From assembly GCF_014836645.1 (NCBI RefSeq), contig NZ_JACSQM010000002.1, forward strand, positions 186,001 through 250,000: a DNA stretch of 64,000 nt, written 5' to 3'. The DNA comes from Fictibacillus norfolkensis. Lineage in GTDB: Bacteria > Bacillota > Bacilli > Bacillales > Fictibacillaceae. This document shows positions 16,695 to 24,399 of this stretch, one piece after another. Numbering within the stretch: the stretch's first letter is position 1; each line of letters opens with the position of its first letter. Position numbers and translations under genes: made by a program. A model generated the notes under the pieces. It ran no database searches and had not been told where the DNA came from. It saw only the letters and a program-made list of their open reading frames with translations.

Positions 16695-17543
16695 TTAAAT
16701 TTGTGATAAGCTTGTTCGAATTGTTTGTTGTAGTGAATCACATAGCGGATCATCACTAATCTCTATAAAGAGGCTTTTTAATAAAGACTTACAGTTAGCC
16801 ATAACAAACCAATACTTTTCAGATGACAATTCTTCTTTTTGAGTTTTTAAACGGCCGGGAATACCTTCAACAAATAGCTTTAATTCTTCTAACCCTACCT
16901 CTTTTTTGAGCATAGCAAGAACAGCTATAACAACGCGATCATCTTCTCCATGCAAAAATCCAGTCGGAGTCGTACAATATTTTTTCAAAAGCACTTCAAT
17001 GATAGAAAAGTATTCATCTTCATCCATTTTTTCACTCTTAATCAGTTCTTCGCACGTGTCTGCCACATGAGCAATGCTGTGTGCCCAACCCTTCACTGGT
17101 ACATAACCTCTAACATCCTGCTCTAATTCTATGTACTTCATGATTTCATTTTTTACTTCAGCAAGTGTTTCTTTTGGAAGAAAGTCCACATCGATATCTT
17201 TATTGATGATAACAGCTATCAATATCGTTGTGAAAGCTCGTGTGAAAACTGAATCTGTCCCACTTTCGCCGATTCCTTTAAATAAAAGGTGCTTTAAACT
17301 ATAATCTAGAAGTTTTTTTAATGTCTCGTAGTCGAGCTGATCGTGGATAATTGACATATAAAACGATCGGTAAACCATCTCTCGTAAATCACTATTTGGT
17401 GACCCAATATGTAGGACCATTGCGTCTAGAACAACTTCTAGATTTACATCTTCCCATGTCTTTTCTTTGTTATTTATGGAAGTTAAGAGTGCTAACAATT
17501 CGGTTCCTTTCACTATTGTGTTGCTTTGGAACAATGTCGACAT
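16695..17543 (-). CDS. DUF2785 protein
   Basis: 282 residues, all-helical. Central signatures VFTRAFTTILIAVIINKDID and VPVKGWAHSIAHVADTCEELI match DUF2785, a cytoplasmic family of Bacillales without known function. GGGGGAT precedes the ATG. Single gene. Confidence 0.75.
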   Translation of the reverse strand: MSTLFQSNTIVKGTELLALLTSINNKEKTWEDVNLEVVLDAMVLHIGSPNSDLREMVYRSFYMSIIHDQLDYETLKKLLDYSLKHLLFKGIGESGTDSVFTRAFTTILIAVIINKDIDVDFLPKETLAEVKNEIMKYIELEQDVRGYVPVKGWAHSIAHVADTCEELIKSEKMDEDEYFSIIEVLLKKYCTTPTGFLHGEDDRVVIAVLAMLKKEVGLEELKLFVEGIPGRLKTQKEELSSEKYWFVMANCKSLLKSLFIEISDDPLCDSLQQTIRTSLSQI

Positions 17544-17724
17544 TATTTATATCCCCCATTTTCTGATGTATCTTTTTCATTATACAAAAACTAGGAATAA
17601 TTAAGAATGTTTTTTGGAAAAATTTGTTTAACTCGTTACAATTCTGTGGAAAGCTTGTTAGTTGTTATTGGAATTTTGGATACAATGATACAATAAAGAA
17701 AATGAATTGAAAGAGTGAATGCAA

Positions 17725-18246
17725 TTGAAAAAATATATGATTGTCGCGATATCCATACTGTTCTTGGCAGGCTGTGGTTTTAATAAACAAGAGACTACGA
17801 ACAATATCTTTTTGATTCCCGAAGGTTTTGAGGGCTCTATCTTCACGTTCTATAACATGCCTGACGAACCACCGTTAAAAAAAGAAGATGATTATACGGT
17901 TATTCCTGTTAAAGAAAAAACGTTGGATGTACTAAAAGATACGGAGATCAGTCAGTATGGTGTTTCATTCACCTCAACGAAGGACATGATCTATGGGGTT
18001 GTAAATGATAAATATTATTATGTTGATAAAAACGGAAAACGAACAGAAATCAATGACCAGTGTATCAGTCTTGGATCGAACGGTGGTTTTTCTGGCAGAA
18101 ACGGTGAAGATATTAAGTATTCCGTTATTCAAGTAACTTCTTCTAGCTGTGGTCCTTCGTTTAAAGAAAACGGAAGAAATGATTTTAATGCGCAAGTGAA
18201 CCATGTAGGAAAATATTATTTTCAAAAGCTGGCAATAAAGAAGTAA
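17725..18246 (+). CDS. Lipoprotein, DUF6843-like
   Basis: About 173 residues. The N-terminal signal KKYMIVAISILFLAGC ends in a lipobox (LAGC), so the mature protein is lipid-anchored outside the membrane. The mature part begins with PEGFEGSIFTFYN, typical of small Bacillus lipoproteins with an extracellular beta-rich domain. TTG 17725 is favoured because GAGTGA precedes it with normal spacing; ATG 17719 is also in frame but too close to that site. Confidence 0.65.
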   Translation: MKKYMIVAISILFLAGCGFNKQETTNNIFLIPEGFEGSIFTFYNMPDEPPLKKEDDYTVIPVKEKTLDVLKDTEISQYGVSFTSTKDMIYGVVNDKYYYVDKNGKRTEINDQCISLGSNGGFSGRNGEDIKYSVIQVTSSSCGPSFKENGRNDFNAQVNHVGKYYFQKLAIKK

Positions 18247-18251
18247 ATTGC

Positions 18252-18290
18252 GGTGCGGGGGGGATTTCAAAGCCTTCTGCACCCTTTTTT
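18252..18290 (+). terminator. Intrinsic terminator, lipoprotein gene
   Basis: GGTGC and GCACC plus G/C-T pairs form a long stem followed by seven T. Confidence 0.7.
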
Positions 18291-18405
18291 TATCTATCAT
18301 TTTTCACCTCATGACATGTTAAGAACAGCGTGAAATAACTTTAGAAAGTGAATAAATGATACCGTTTCCATACTGCCTTATGCTGTTTCATTTAAAATTT
18401 ATGTG

Positions 18406-18435
18406 TTGACAAGCTCAAGATACAGCCTTTATAGT
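18406..18435 (+). promoter_or_regulatory. Sigma-A promoter of the T-box permease operon
   Basis: TTGACA at 18406-18411 and TATAGT at 18430-18435 with an 18-base spacer; transcription would start about 30 bases before stem I of the T-box. Confidence 0.7.
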
Positions 18436-18467
18436 AATCCATATTATTCTGAATAATCATTTTGATA

Positions 18468-18733
18468 AAAGCAACGAACGGGAGTAGTAAAAGTCATTTT
18501 GTAGTATAGAGAGCTGCGGGTTGGTGGAACGCAGTCTATGAAAACTTTGAACTCGCCCTGGAGCAGCAAGACAAAAAGAACGCGTTCTCTATGTTTTGAC
18601 GACTAACCTTCGTTAACAGGTTCTACAAGCAGGATTCTATGACGAATCAACAAGAGTGGTACCGCGGTCAGCCAAAGGCTTATCGTCTCTTTTCTCACAA
18701 CTGAGATTAGAGATGATAAGCCTTTTTTTTATT
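18468..18733 (+). ncRNA. T-box riboswitch, leucine specifier
   Basis: Stem I carries the GGGAGTAG base region and the AGAGAGCTGCGGGTTGGTGGAACGCAG-type apical part. GAA-CTC-G at 18549-18555 places a CUC (leucine) codon in the specifier loop, preceded by GAA and followed by a purine as is usual. The conserved T-box AAGAGTGGTACCGCGG lies at 18652-18667, with UGGU in the bulge fitting a tRNA with A73, as tRNA-Leu has. The terminator stem AAAGGCTTATC/GATAAGCCTTT (18674-18725) ends in eight T. Uncharged tRNA-Leu should stabilise the antiterminator and switch on the permease. Confidence 0.93.
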
Positions 18734-18768
18734 TGTTTTATAGAATCTAACATCACTTAGGAGAGGTT

Positions 18769-20142
18769 ATGAAGATGAAAAAAAGCACAGAGAACTTACA
18801 ACGAACGATGACTTCTCGTCATATCATGATGATGGCTCTTGGTGGCAGTATAGGAGCCGGCCTTTTTAAAGGCAGCAGTGCCGCTATTGATACAGCAGGA
18901 CCTTCGGTTGTTTTAGCCTATTTAATCGGTGGCATCATCTTATTATTTGTAATGCAGGGTTTAGCAGAAATGGCCGTTCAAAACAGTGGCGCCCGAACGT
19001 TCCGCGACCTTGTCCAATCAGTTTTAGGATTGTTCCCCGCTTATTTTCTAGATTGGATCTATTGGAAGATGTGGGTGTTAAACATTGCGGCAGAAGCTGT
19101 AGTGGCAGCAATTTTCCTTCAGTACTGGTTCCCAGATACGCCTATTTGGATGTTAGCCTTTTTGGTTTCAATCGCCGTCACCATTGTAAATTTGTTATCT
19201 GTTAAAATATTTGCTGAGACGGAGTATTGGTTAGCACTAATTAAGATCAGTGTGATCGTCATTTTTATTCTTTCAGGACTTTTGCTGTTATTCGTATCGT
19301 TTGGCGACCATGTTGCACCGAGTTTCACGAACTTAACCGATCAAGGTGGATTTTTCCCGAACGGTTCAGCCGGTCTTATGACAGCTATGTTAGTCGTTAT
19401 CTATTCATATGGTGGAACGGAGATTATCGGGGTAACCTTAGCTGAAACGAAGAATCCAGAAAAAGTAGTTCCAAAAGCTGTTCGCAGTACATTAACTCGT
19501 ATCATAGCCTTCTACTTGTTTCCATTCTTTATCATTGTTGGCTTAATTCCTTGGGACCAAGTAAACGGCGTGAATGTAAGTCCTTTTGTCATGGTGTTTC
19601 AGATGATTGGAATTCCTGGTGCAGATCATGTGATGAATGGTGTGATTCTGCTTGCTATCATCTCATCCATGAACTCAGGGCTATATGGCTCATCGCGGGT
19701 GTTGTATACACAAGCCGTTGACGGTCGTGTCCCTCATATCTTTGCTCGACTTTCATCTAAGAAAGTTCCTTTTATCGCCATTTTAATGTGTACAGCTTCC
19801 CTGTATGCAGGTGTACTGATTTCTATTTTTGCAGGCGGCAAGACCTTTAACTATCTTATGGGATCACTTGGCTACACCGTATTGTTTATATGGTTAATCA
19901 TTGCCTTTGCACATTTAAAGTCACGAAATAAGAATGAACAGCTTTCCGGCTATTATGTGAGATGGTTTCCTTATACTACTTGGATTGCAATTCTATCTTT
20001 ATTTGCAATACTGATCGGAATTGTACTCACAACTTCGGTTATGATCACTAGTGTAACTCTAGGCATTTATATATTGATAAGTGCAACGTATGTGTTTAGA
20101 AGAAAATCACTTAACTCAAATCAAGAAAAGATGGCAAGTTAA
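18769..20142 (+). CDS. yvbW: APC-family amino acid permease, probably leucine (YvbW-like)
   Basis: 457 residues, 12 membrane helices of the amino acid-polyamine-organocation superfamily. The N-terminus (RHIMMMALGGSIGAGLFKGSSAAIDTAGP) holds the substrate-binding GSxGAGLF loop, and TEIIGVTLAETKNPEKVVPKA is the usual TM6-7 signature. A leucine-type T-box controls it, matching the known B. subtilis yvbW arrangement, so leucine or branched-chain amino acid uptake is the best guess. AGGAGAGG precedes; ATG 18769 or 18775 could be the start. A strong terminator follows. Confidence 0.85.
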   Translation: MKMKKSTENLQRTMTSRHIMMMALGGSIGAGLFKGSSAAIDTAGPSVVLAYLIGGIILLFVMQGLAEMAVQNSGARTFRDLVQSVLGLFPAYFLDWIYWKMWVLNIAAEAVVAAIFLQYWFPDTPIWMLAFLVSIAVTIVNLLSVKIFAETEYWLALIKISVIVIFILSGLLLLFVSFGDHVAPSFTNLTDQGGFFPNGSAGLMTAMLVVIYSYGGTEIIGVTLAETKNPEKVVPKAVRSTLTRIIAFYLFPFFIIVGLIPWDQVNGVNVSPFVMVFQMIGIPGADHVMNGVILLAIISSMNSGLYGSSRVLYTQAVDGRVPHIFARLSSKKVPFIAILMCTASLYAGVLISIFAGGKTFNYLMGSLGYTVLFIWLIIAFAHLKSRNKNEQLSGYYVRWFPYTTWIAILSLFAILIGIVLTTSVMITSVTLGIYILISATYVFRRKSLNSNQEKMAS

Positions 20143-20145
20143 CAA

Positions 20146-20175
20146 AAGAAAACGCTCTTAACCGAGCGTTTTCTC
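20146..20175. terminator. Bidirectional terminator
   Basis: AGAAAACGCTC/GAGCGTTTTCT with a six-base loop between the convergent permease and DMT genes. Confidence 0.85.
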
Positions 20176-21072
20176 TTACCTTTTAGCATTTGTATTCATC
20201 GCTACTTTATTTAACCTTAGTTTATCTACCTTTGCTTCTAGTGATCGTCTACGAGATAAGAAGATGCATGAAGCAATAATTAACATACCTCCTAGAATCG
20301 TTTGACCATCTGGAATCTCTGACCAGAATAGAAAGCCCCAAAAGGCATTAAATACGATCCCAATGTAACGGGTCACCTCTACAACAATGACATTTTCATG
20401 CGTGAAAGCACTTGTTAAAAACAGCTGTCCCACCAAAGAAACAACTCCAATACAGATCAGGTAGAACAGCTCTAACGGTGATGGTATAACAAATTGGTTC
20501 CACATTAAAGGTATACTAACCAATGTTGCTGTAGCAAGAAAATAGAATACGATCTCATAAGCATGATGTCTGCTGCTTAGATAACGGATAGAAGTTGCTG
20601 CACACGCTGCAAAGAATGCACTTCCTATAGCGATTAGGGCATACATGGAATAGGAAGAGAACTCCTGTGGTTTGATCAGCATGAATGCTCCTGCTAACAC
20701 GACAGGAAGAATGTAGAACAGAGTTTTCGGCACCTTTTCTTTTAAAAACAAACCTGCTAATACTACTGCAAAAATAGGAGACAGATGAGCCAGAATACTA
20801 GCATCTGCTAACGGAATTTTTGCGATTGTATAAAAATAGGCTAATAGATATAACGCTCCAAAGACTCCGCGAACCATAAGCATCGGTACACCGGTTTTTG
20901 AAAAGGCGACCTTTTTCTTTTTCATAATAATAAAAATGATGATGGTTCCTATTAAACTTCTAAAAAATACACTTTCTGAATAAGGGATCGTTAAACTTAC
21001 TGCCTTAACGAGAGCGTTCATAATACTGAAAATAAAGGAAGATAGGATAGCGAGCCAAACACCGTTCTTCAT
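20176..21072 (-). CDS. DMT (EamA x2) exporter of the opine metallophore operon (CntI-like)
   Basis: 298 residues with ten membrane helices in two EamA repeats. It overlaps the end of the opine dehydrogenase gene by four bases (ATGA), so it is translationally coupled to metallophore synthesis. In the Pseudomonas pseudopaline cluster the gene after cntL-cntM is also an EamA-type exporter (cntI) moving the metallophore across the inner membrane; the same role is inferred here. Family assignment is firm, substrate assignment rests on context. Confidence 0.82.
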   Translation of the reverse strand: MKNGVWLAILSSFIFSIMNALVKAVSLTIPYSESVFFRSLIGTIIIFIIMKKKKVAFSKTGVPMLMVRGVFGALYLLAYFYTIAKIPLADASILAHLSPIFAVVLAGLFLKEKVPKTLFYILPVVLAGAFMLIKPQEFSSYSMYALIAIGSAFFAACAATSIRYLSSRHHAYEIVFYFLATATLVSIPLMWNQFVIPSPLELFYLICIGVVSLVGQLFLTSAFTHENVIVVEVTRYIGIVFNAFWGFLFWSEIPDGQTILGGMLIIASCIFLSRRRSLEAKVDKLRLNKVAMNTNAKR

Positions 21073-22403
21073 TGTAATCGCCTCTTTCTTTCCTTCATGA
21101 TGTTTGTTACTTCTCGCAATGATGATTCTCTTCTGGCTTCAATTAATGACTCTTTTATTCCTAACAGGGTTTCAATCTGCTTACACTCTGATTCGAAATT
21201 TTTGATGAGTCTTTTCATCTCAGGCATTGGGATTCCTGAATTCTCTGCAAGTCCATAGATCACGATTAATTTTTGATAGTCTTCAAACGGTATCCTAGGA
21301 ATAGACCACACTCCCTTATCTTCTTCTTCTGCTTTTATAAAGGGAACTGCTGAGAATTCAAAATATCTTCCTTCATGATCAGGCTTTGAAAATGGGTCGA
21401 TGAGAATAGAAGCATAGCGTATATAGAGCAGATACTCCTGTTTGACTTCCTCATATTCTGAAAAATTATCAATGTCCTCTCTTTGGATGCATTCTGTTGG
21501 AACTGGATAATTATCGTCATTTAAAAAAGGCAATAAATTGATCGGTTTTGCTCCTAATTCATTCATTAATGTAGAAATTTCTTTCCAGAGCCGCACCATT
21601 ATTTTTATTCTTTGTGGTGTGATAGGACCTTCAGGAAACAACTTATACATATACTTCTTACCATTCATATGAAGGCTGAATATTTCATCTAAAGTAAATC
21701 TATTTAAGAAGAAAGCTGAATGCACATATGTTGTTATATTTCTGCATTCTGCATCGAGAGGTTGACCGACGATTTCCCCATCGATATCCATAGATTTTAA
21801 AAATTCTTGCAGTGTATTTACCATACGGCTTTTGCTTTTTGAAGAACCTAAGTAAATTCGTTTTTTAAATGCTTTCGTATGAGCAGTGACTGCAGAATCA
21901 GCATGAAATTTAGTAGCAGCATAATAAGTTGACATACTGATCACTTCAATTGTTTCTTGTAACAGCAAGTTTTTCACGAGATCGTTTGAACCGATGTTTG
22001 GAGCTAGCAGAACTATGGTTCTTACGCGCTTTAACTCTGCAGTCTGAAGTGACTCTATTACGTCTACATAGCTCGTACAGGGAGTTGCAAGAATAACCGT
22101 ATCCCATTCATCAGATAATTGAGATACGTCATCAAAAAAACAATCAATCTTTGCAGTTAATTCCGTTTCTTTACCTTGAATAGTCAGACTAACTTCAAAA
22201 TTATTATGAATCAGTTCCTTTTTTATACGTTGCGCATGTACACCAGGACGGTTATACAGCCCTATTCTTTCACTAAAACCTGAATATAGTTGTACGGCTG
22301 TCTGTATAGCAGCTGGCCCAGCGCCTGCGATTAGGGTATTCCCTAAGTTACTTGGCCTTATATCATTCACAATTTCACTCACTTCCTTCATTACATCATA
22401 CAT
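21069..22403 (-). CDS. cntM: Opine metallophore dehydrogenase (CntM-like)
   Basis: 444 residues. CntM enzymes reductively condense the CntL product (aminobutyryl-histidine or similar) with a 2-oxo acid such as pyruvate or oxoglutarate using NAD(P)H. The Rossmann motif NTLIAGAGPAAIQTAVQLYSG lies near residues 22-42; an opine-dehydrogenase-like helical C-terminal domain follows, with the ECRNITTYVHSAFFLNRF and MYKLFPEGPITP segments seen in staphylopine-type dehydrogenases. It overlaps cntL by eight bases. Start 22403 lacks a strong ribosome site, which fits translational coupling to cntL; downstream starts are possible. The pyruvate versus oxoglutarate choice cannot be read. Confidence 0.85.
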   Translation of the reverse strand: MYDVMKEVSEIVNDIRPSNLGNTLIAGAGPAAIQTAVQLYSGFSERIGLYNRPGVHAQRIKKELIHNNFEVSLTIQGKETELTAKIDCFFDDVSQLSDEWDTVILATPCTSYVDVIESLQTAELKRVRTIVLLAPNIGSNDLVKNLLLQETIEVISMSTYYAATKFHADSAVTAHTKAFKKRIYLGSSKSKSRMVNTLQEFLKSMDIDGEIVGQPLDAECRNITTYVHSAFFLNRFTLDEIFSLHMNGKKYMYKLFPEGPITPQRIKIMVRLWKEISTLMNELGAKPINLLPFLNDDNYPVPTECIQREDIDNFSEYEEVKQEYLLYIRYASILIDPFSKPDHEGRYFEFSAVPFIKAEEEDKGVWSIPRIPFEDYQKLIVIYGLAENSGIPMPEMKRLIKNFESECKQIETLLGIKESLIEARRESSLREVTNIMKERKRRLQ

Positions 22404-23187
22404 TCATTTTCTCTAAGACCATCGTGTCATAGATACCGTCTGTTCGTTTAACGCTCTGCAGTTCCCAGTCTTTCGTTAGGTTCATTTCTAACGGATAGTT
22501 AAAAATTGATTTTAAACCGTTTCCGTATCTAAGAATCACTTTTGTATGAGGCTGTAATATATCCTTTAGTTCATTCAGTACTTCCCGTTTATTTCTGACT
22601 AGAGAAGCGATTAAGACATGAGTAGTCTTTTTGGCAAAGTGTACGTCGTTTCGAATAGCTTTAGAGAATCTAACATTTTCTTGTAGGCCTGTAATCTCAG
22701 AGACTTTTCTTCCCATCTCGACCGCTTCTTCATCAATGTCTATACAATGAACTTCAGCATTTTTCTCACTGGCGATAGTGAGGGCAGAAATGGGAAACGC
22801 TCCTGAACCTATAAATAACACCTTTGAATTCTCGTTAATATGTAATTCATCTAATTCTTGTTTCACCGTTTGTGAAAGTGTAGTTATGTATTCACTTGCA
22901 TTCAATTGATGATTACATGTTCGCAAACTCTGATATTTTTCCATCTCACAAAGAGCTTGTACGGAAGCTTCCCGCAGCTTTTCAGATAAAGACACTATGT
23001 CCTTATCTTCACCCCACTCTCGCCATCGGTGCAGGTTAGTAGGATCTGTCATAAAATGATGAAGACTATCCAGTTTTACTTTTAATAGCTCATAACACTC
23101 ATCACATTCTTTGGCAAACTTTGAAAGTTCATTAATCTCATACTCAGTGACTTTCAAAGATAGTAATAATTGAAATCTCTCTTTCAC
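22396..23187 (-). CDS. cntL: Nicotianamine-synthase-like aminobutyryltransferase (CntL-like)
   Basis: 263 residues. CntL transfers an aminobutyrate unit from S-adenosylmethionine to histidine, the first committed step of staphylopine, pseudopaline and bacillopaline synthesis. A helical N-terminal cap is followed by the methyltransferase-like fold: VLFIGSGAFPISALTIA (SAM loop), VHCIDIDEEAVEMGRKVS and THVLIASLVRNKREVL, the usual nicotianamine-synthase motifs. GTG 23187 is chosen because GGAGG precedes it by five bases; ATG 23205 and 23199 overlap that site. First gene of a Zur-box operon. No histidine racemase (CntK) gene is nearby, so the L-histidine branch is expected. Confidence 0.87.
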   Translation of the reverse strand: MKERFQLLLSLKVTEYEINELSKFAKECDECYELLKVKLDSLHHFMTDPTNLHRWREWGEDKDIVSLSEKLREASVQALCEMEKYQSLRTCNHQLNASEYITTLSQTVKQELDELHINENSKVLFIGSGAFPISALTIASEKNAEVHCIDIDEEAVEMGRKVSEITGLQENVRFSKAIRNDVHFAKKTTHVLIASLVRNKREVLNELKDILQPHTKVILRYGNGLKSIFNYPLEMNLTKDWELQSVKRTDGIYDTMVLEKMNV

Positions 23188-23211
23188 TAGAACCTCCATA
23201 CACATTATTTT

Positions 23212-23232
23212 AAATCGTAATTATTACGATTT
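23212..23232. promoter_or_regulatory. Zur box (perfect palindrome)
   Basis: AAATCGTAAT-T-ATTACGATTT is a perfect inverted repeat matching the Bacillus Zur consensus, and the symmetry extends by TT/AA on each side (23210-23234). It overlaps the predicted transcription start of the cntL operon, so zinc-loaded Zur would block it. Confidence 0.9.
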
Positions 23233-23241
23233 AATTTTTAC

Positions 23242-23271
23242 ATAATATCATCACTTCATCACACGAGTCAA
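23242..23271 (-). promoter_or_regulatory. Sigma-A promoter of the opine metallophore operon
   Basis: On the minus strand TTGACT (23266-23271) and TATTAT (23242-23247) are 18 bases apart. Transcription would begin near 23235, inside the extended Zur palindrome. Confidence 0.7.
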
Positions 23272-23320
23272 TGATAATAATTCTTGAACGTTACAACCAC
23301 TGCACTTTTTCCTAAAACAA

Positions 23321-23350
23321 AAAGCACTGCTTAATTTGCAGTACTTTTAA
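23321..23350 (-). terminator. Intrinsic terminator, class F sortase gene
   Basis: AAAG-ACTGC and GCAGT-CTTTTT around an A/T loop on the minus strand, beside the sortase stop codon. Confidence 0.75.
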
Positions 23351-23357
23351 TGTGGCG

Positions 23358-24335
23358 CTATTCTACCTTAGCAATTGCAGAAGGTTTCGATTCTTTTCCT
23401 AAAGTATCAATGGATGTAACATAATAATAGTAATTCTCTGCATTTTCATCTGTGAAATTCTTTCTTTCATGAGCAGAGATGCTTCCAACTTGTTCGAACT
23501 TCCCATCTTTTTGTTCACTTCTATAAATGCGATAACCAACGATGTTATCCTTTCGAACAGCATGCCAGGTTACAAAACTTCCGTTAACCTCCACATTTTC
23601 AGGAGCTTCAGGCGGTGTAACAGGTTTTTCAACGTTTTCTTTCTTTAATTCAGCAAATACAACAAGTCTTTCTTCGTGTGTTCCTTCTGTTCGATCAAAA
23701 ACGCCAGAACAAGTAATTAGATTCAGATTCTGCCCACTAGTAGTTTGGAAGATCTCATTGATAGGGGCTGAGTTTCTCTGATAGCTTTTTTGTTTTTTTA
23801 CCACAAACGTAAGTGCTGCCCCATTTTTATCGGTAATAATGATCTCATCACCCTGCTTTAATTTCTTGAGATCAAAGAAAATAGCTGGCCCCGTTTTACT
23901 ATCCACATGTCCTGCCAAAACTGAGCTACCTCTTCCACCAGGTTTTGCACCTGGTTCAAACCACCCTACACTATTCGTATCTTCTGGAACACCCATCTGT
24001 CCGTTTTCTAAAATACCTACCTGCTCAATAGGTGCTTTAACATTGATTGCGGGAATCTCAATGCGAACTGGAACAATGCCTCTCATTTCCGCAGACTCTC
24101 TTGCTTGAGCTTCAGTCAGCTTTTTTACTTCGGACTTTAAAAGTGTGAACTCTTTTGTTAAAGGGCTCTTAGTTGTATCAGGTGTTTGTGTTACATTCTC
24201 CAGGTTGGATTCAATACGCTCTCCTTTAGATTTCTCTTGTAGAGAAGAAGCTTGAGATGGAAAGATTCCGTAATTGTAAGCTGCCAGGACAAAACAAAGC
24301 AGACTGCTGATGGAAAGAAAGATGATTTTTTTCAT
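23358..24335 (-). CDS. Class F sortase with C-terminal fibronectin type III domain
   Basis: 325 residues: signal-anchor helix (residues 4-22), linker, sortase domain (about 88-235) and a C-terminal FnIII domain (about 240-325, PEAPENVEVNGSFVTWHAV...YRIYRSEQKDGKFEQVGS). Catalytic residues visible are His143 (AGHVDS), Cys209 (LITCSG) and Arg223 (EERLVVF). Class F sortases attach surface proteins to the wall in Bacillales and Actinobacteria. It lies 64 bases after the gene of a surface protein with an MPKTG-type signal, its probable substrate, with a terminator between them. An FnIII fusion on a sortase is unusual. Confidence 0.86.
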   Translation of the reverse strand: MKKIIFLSISSLLCFVLAAYNYGIFPSQASSLQEKSKGERIESNLENVTQTPDTTKSPLTKEFTLLKSEVKKLTEAQARESAEMRGIVPVRIEIPAINVKAPIEQVGILENGQMGVPEDTNSVGWFEPGAKPGGRGSSVLAGHVDSKTGPAIFFDLKKLKQGDEIIITDKNGAALTFVVKKQKSYQRNSAPINEIFQTTSGQNLNLITCSGVFDRTEGTHEERLVVFAELKKENVEKPVTPPEAPENVEVNGSFVTWHAVRKDNIVGYRIYRSEQKDGKFEQVGSISAHERKNFTDENAENYYYYVTSIDTLGKESKPSAIAKVE

Positions 24336-24353
24336 GTGATCATTACACCTCTT

Positions 24354-24386
24354 TTATAAAAAAAGAAGAGAGGTTTCCCCCTCTCC
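24354..24386 (-). terminator. Terminator between surface protein and sortase genes
   Basis: GAGAGG/CCTCTC with a GGGAAA loop, followed by TTCTTTTTTT on the minus strand. It may lower sortase expression relative to its substrate. Confidence 0.7.
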
Positions 24387-24399
24387 ATATATGTTTTAA

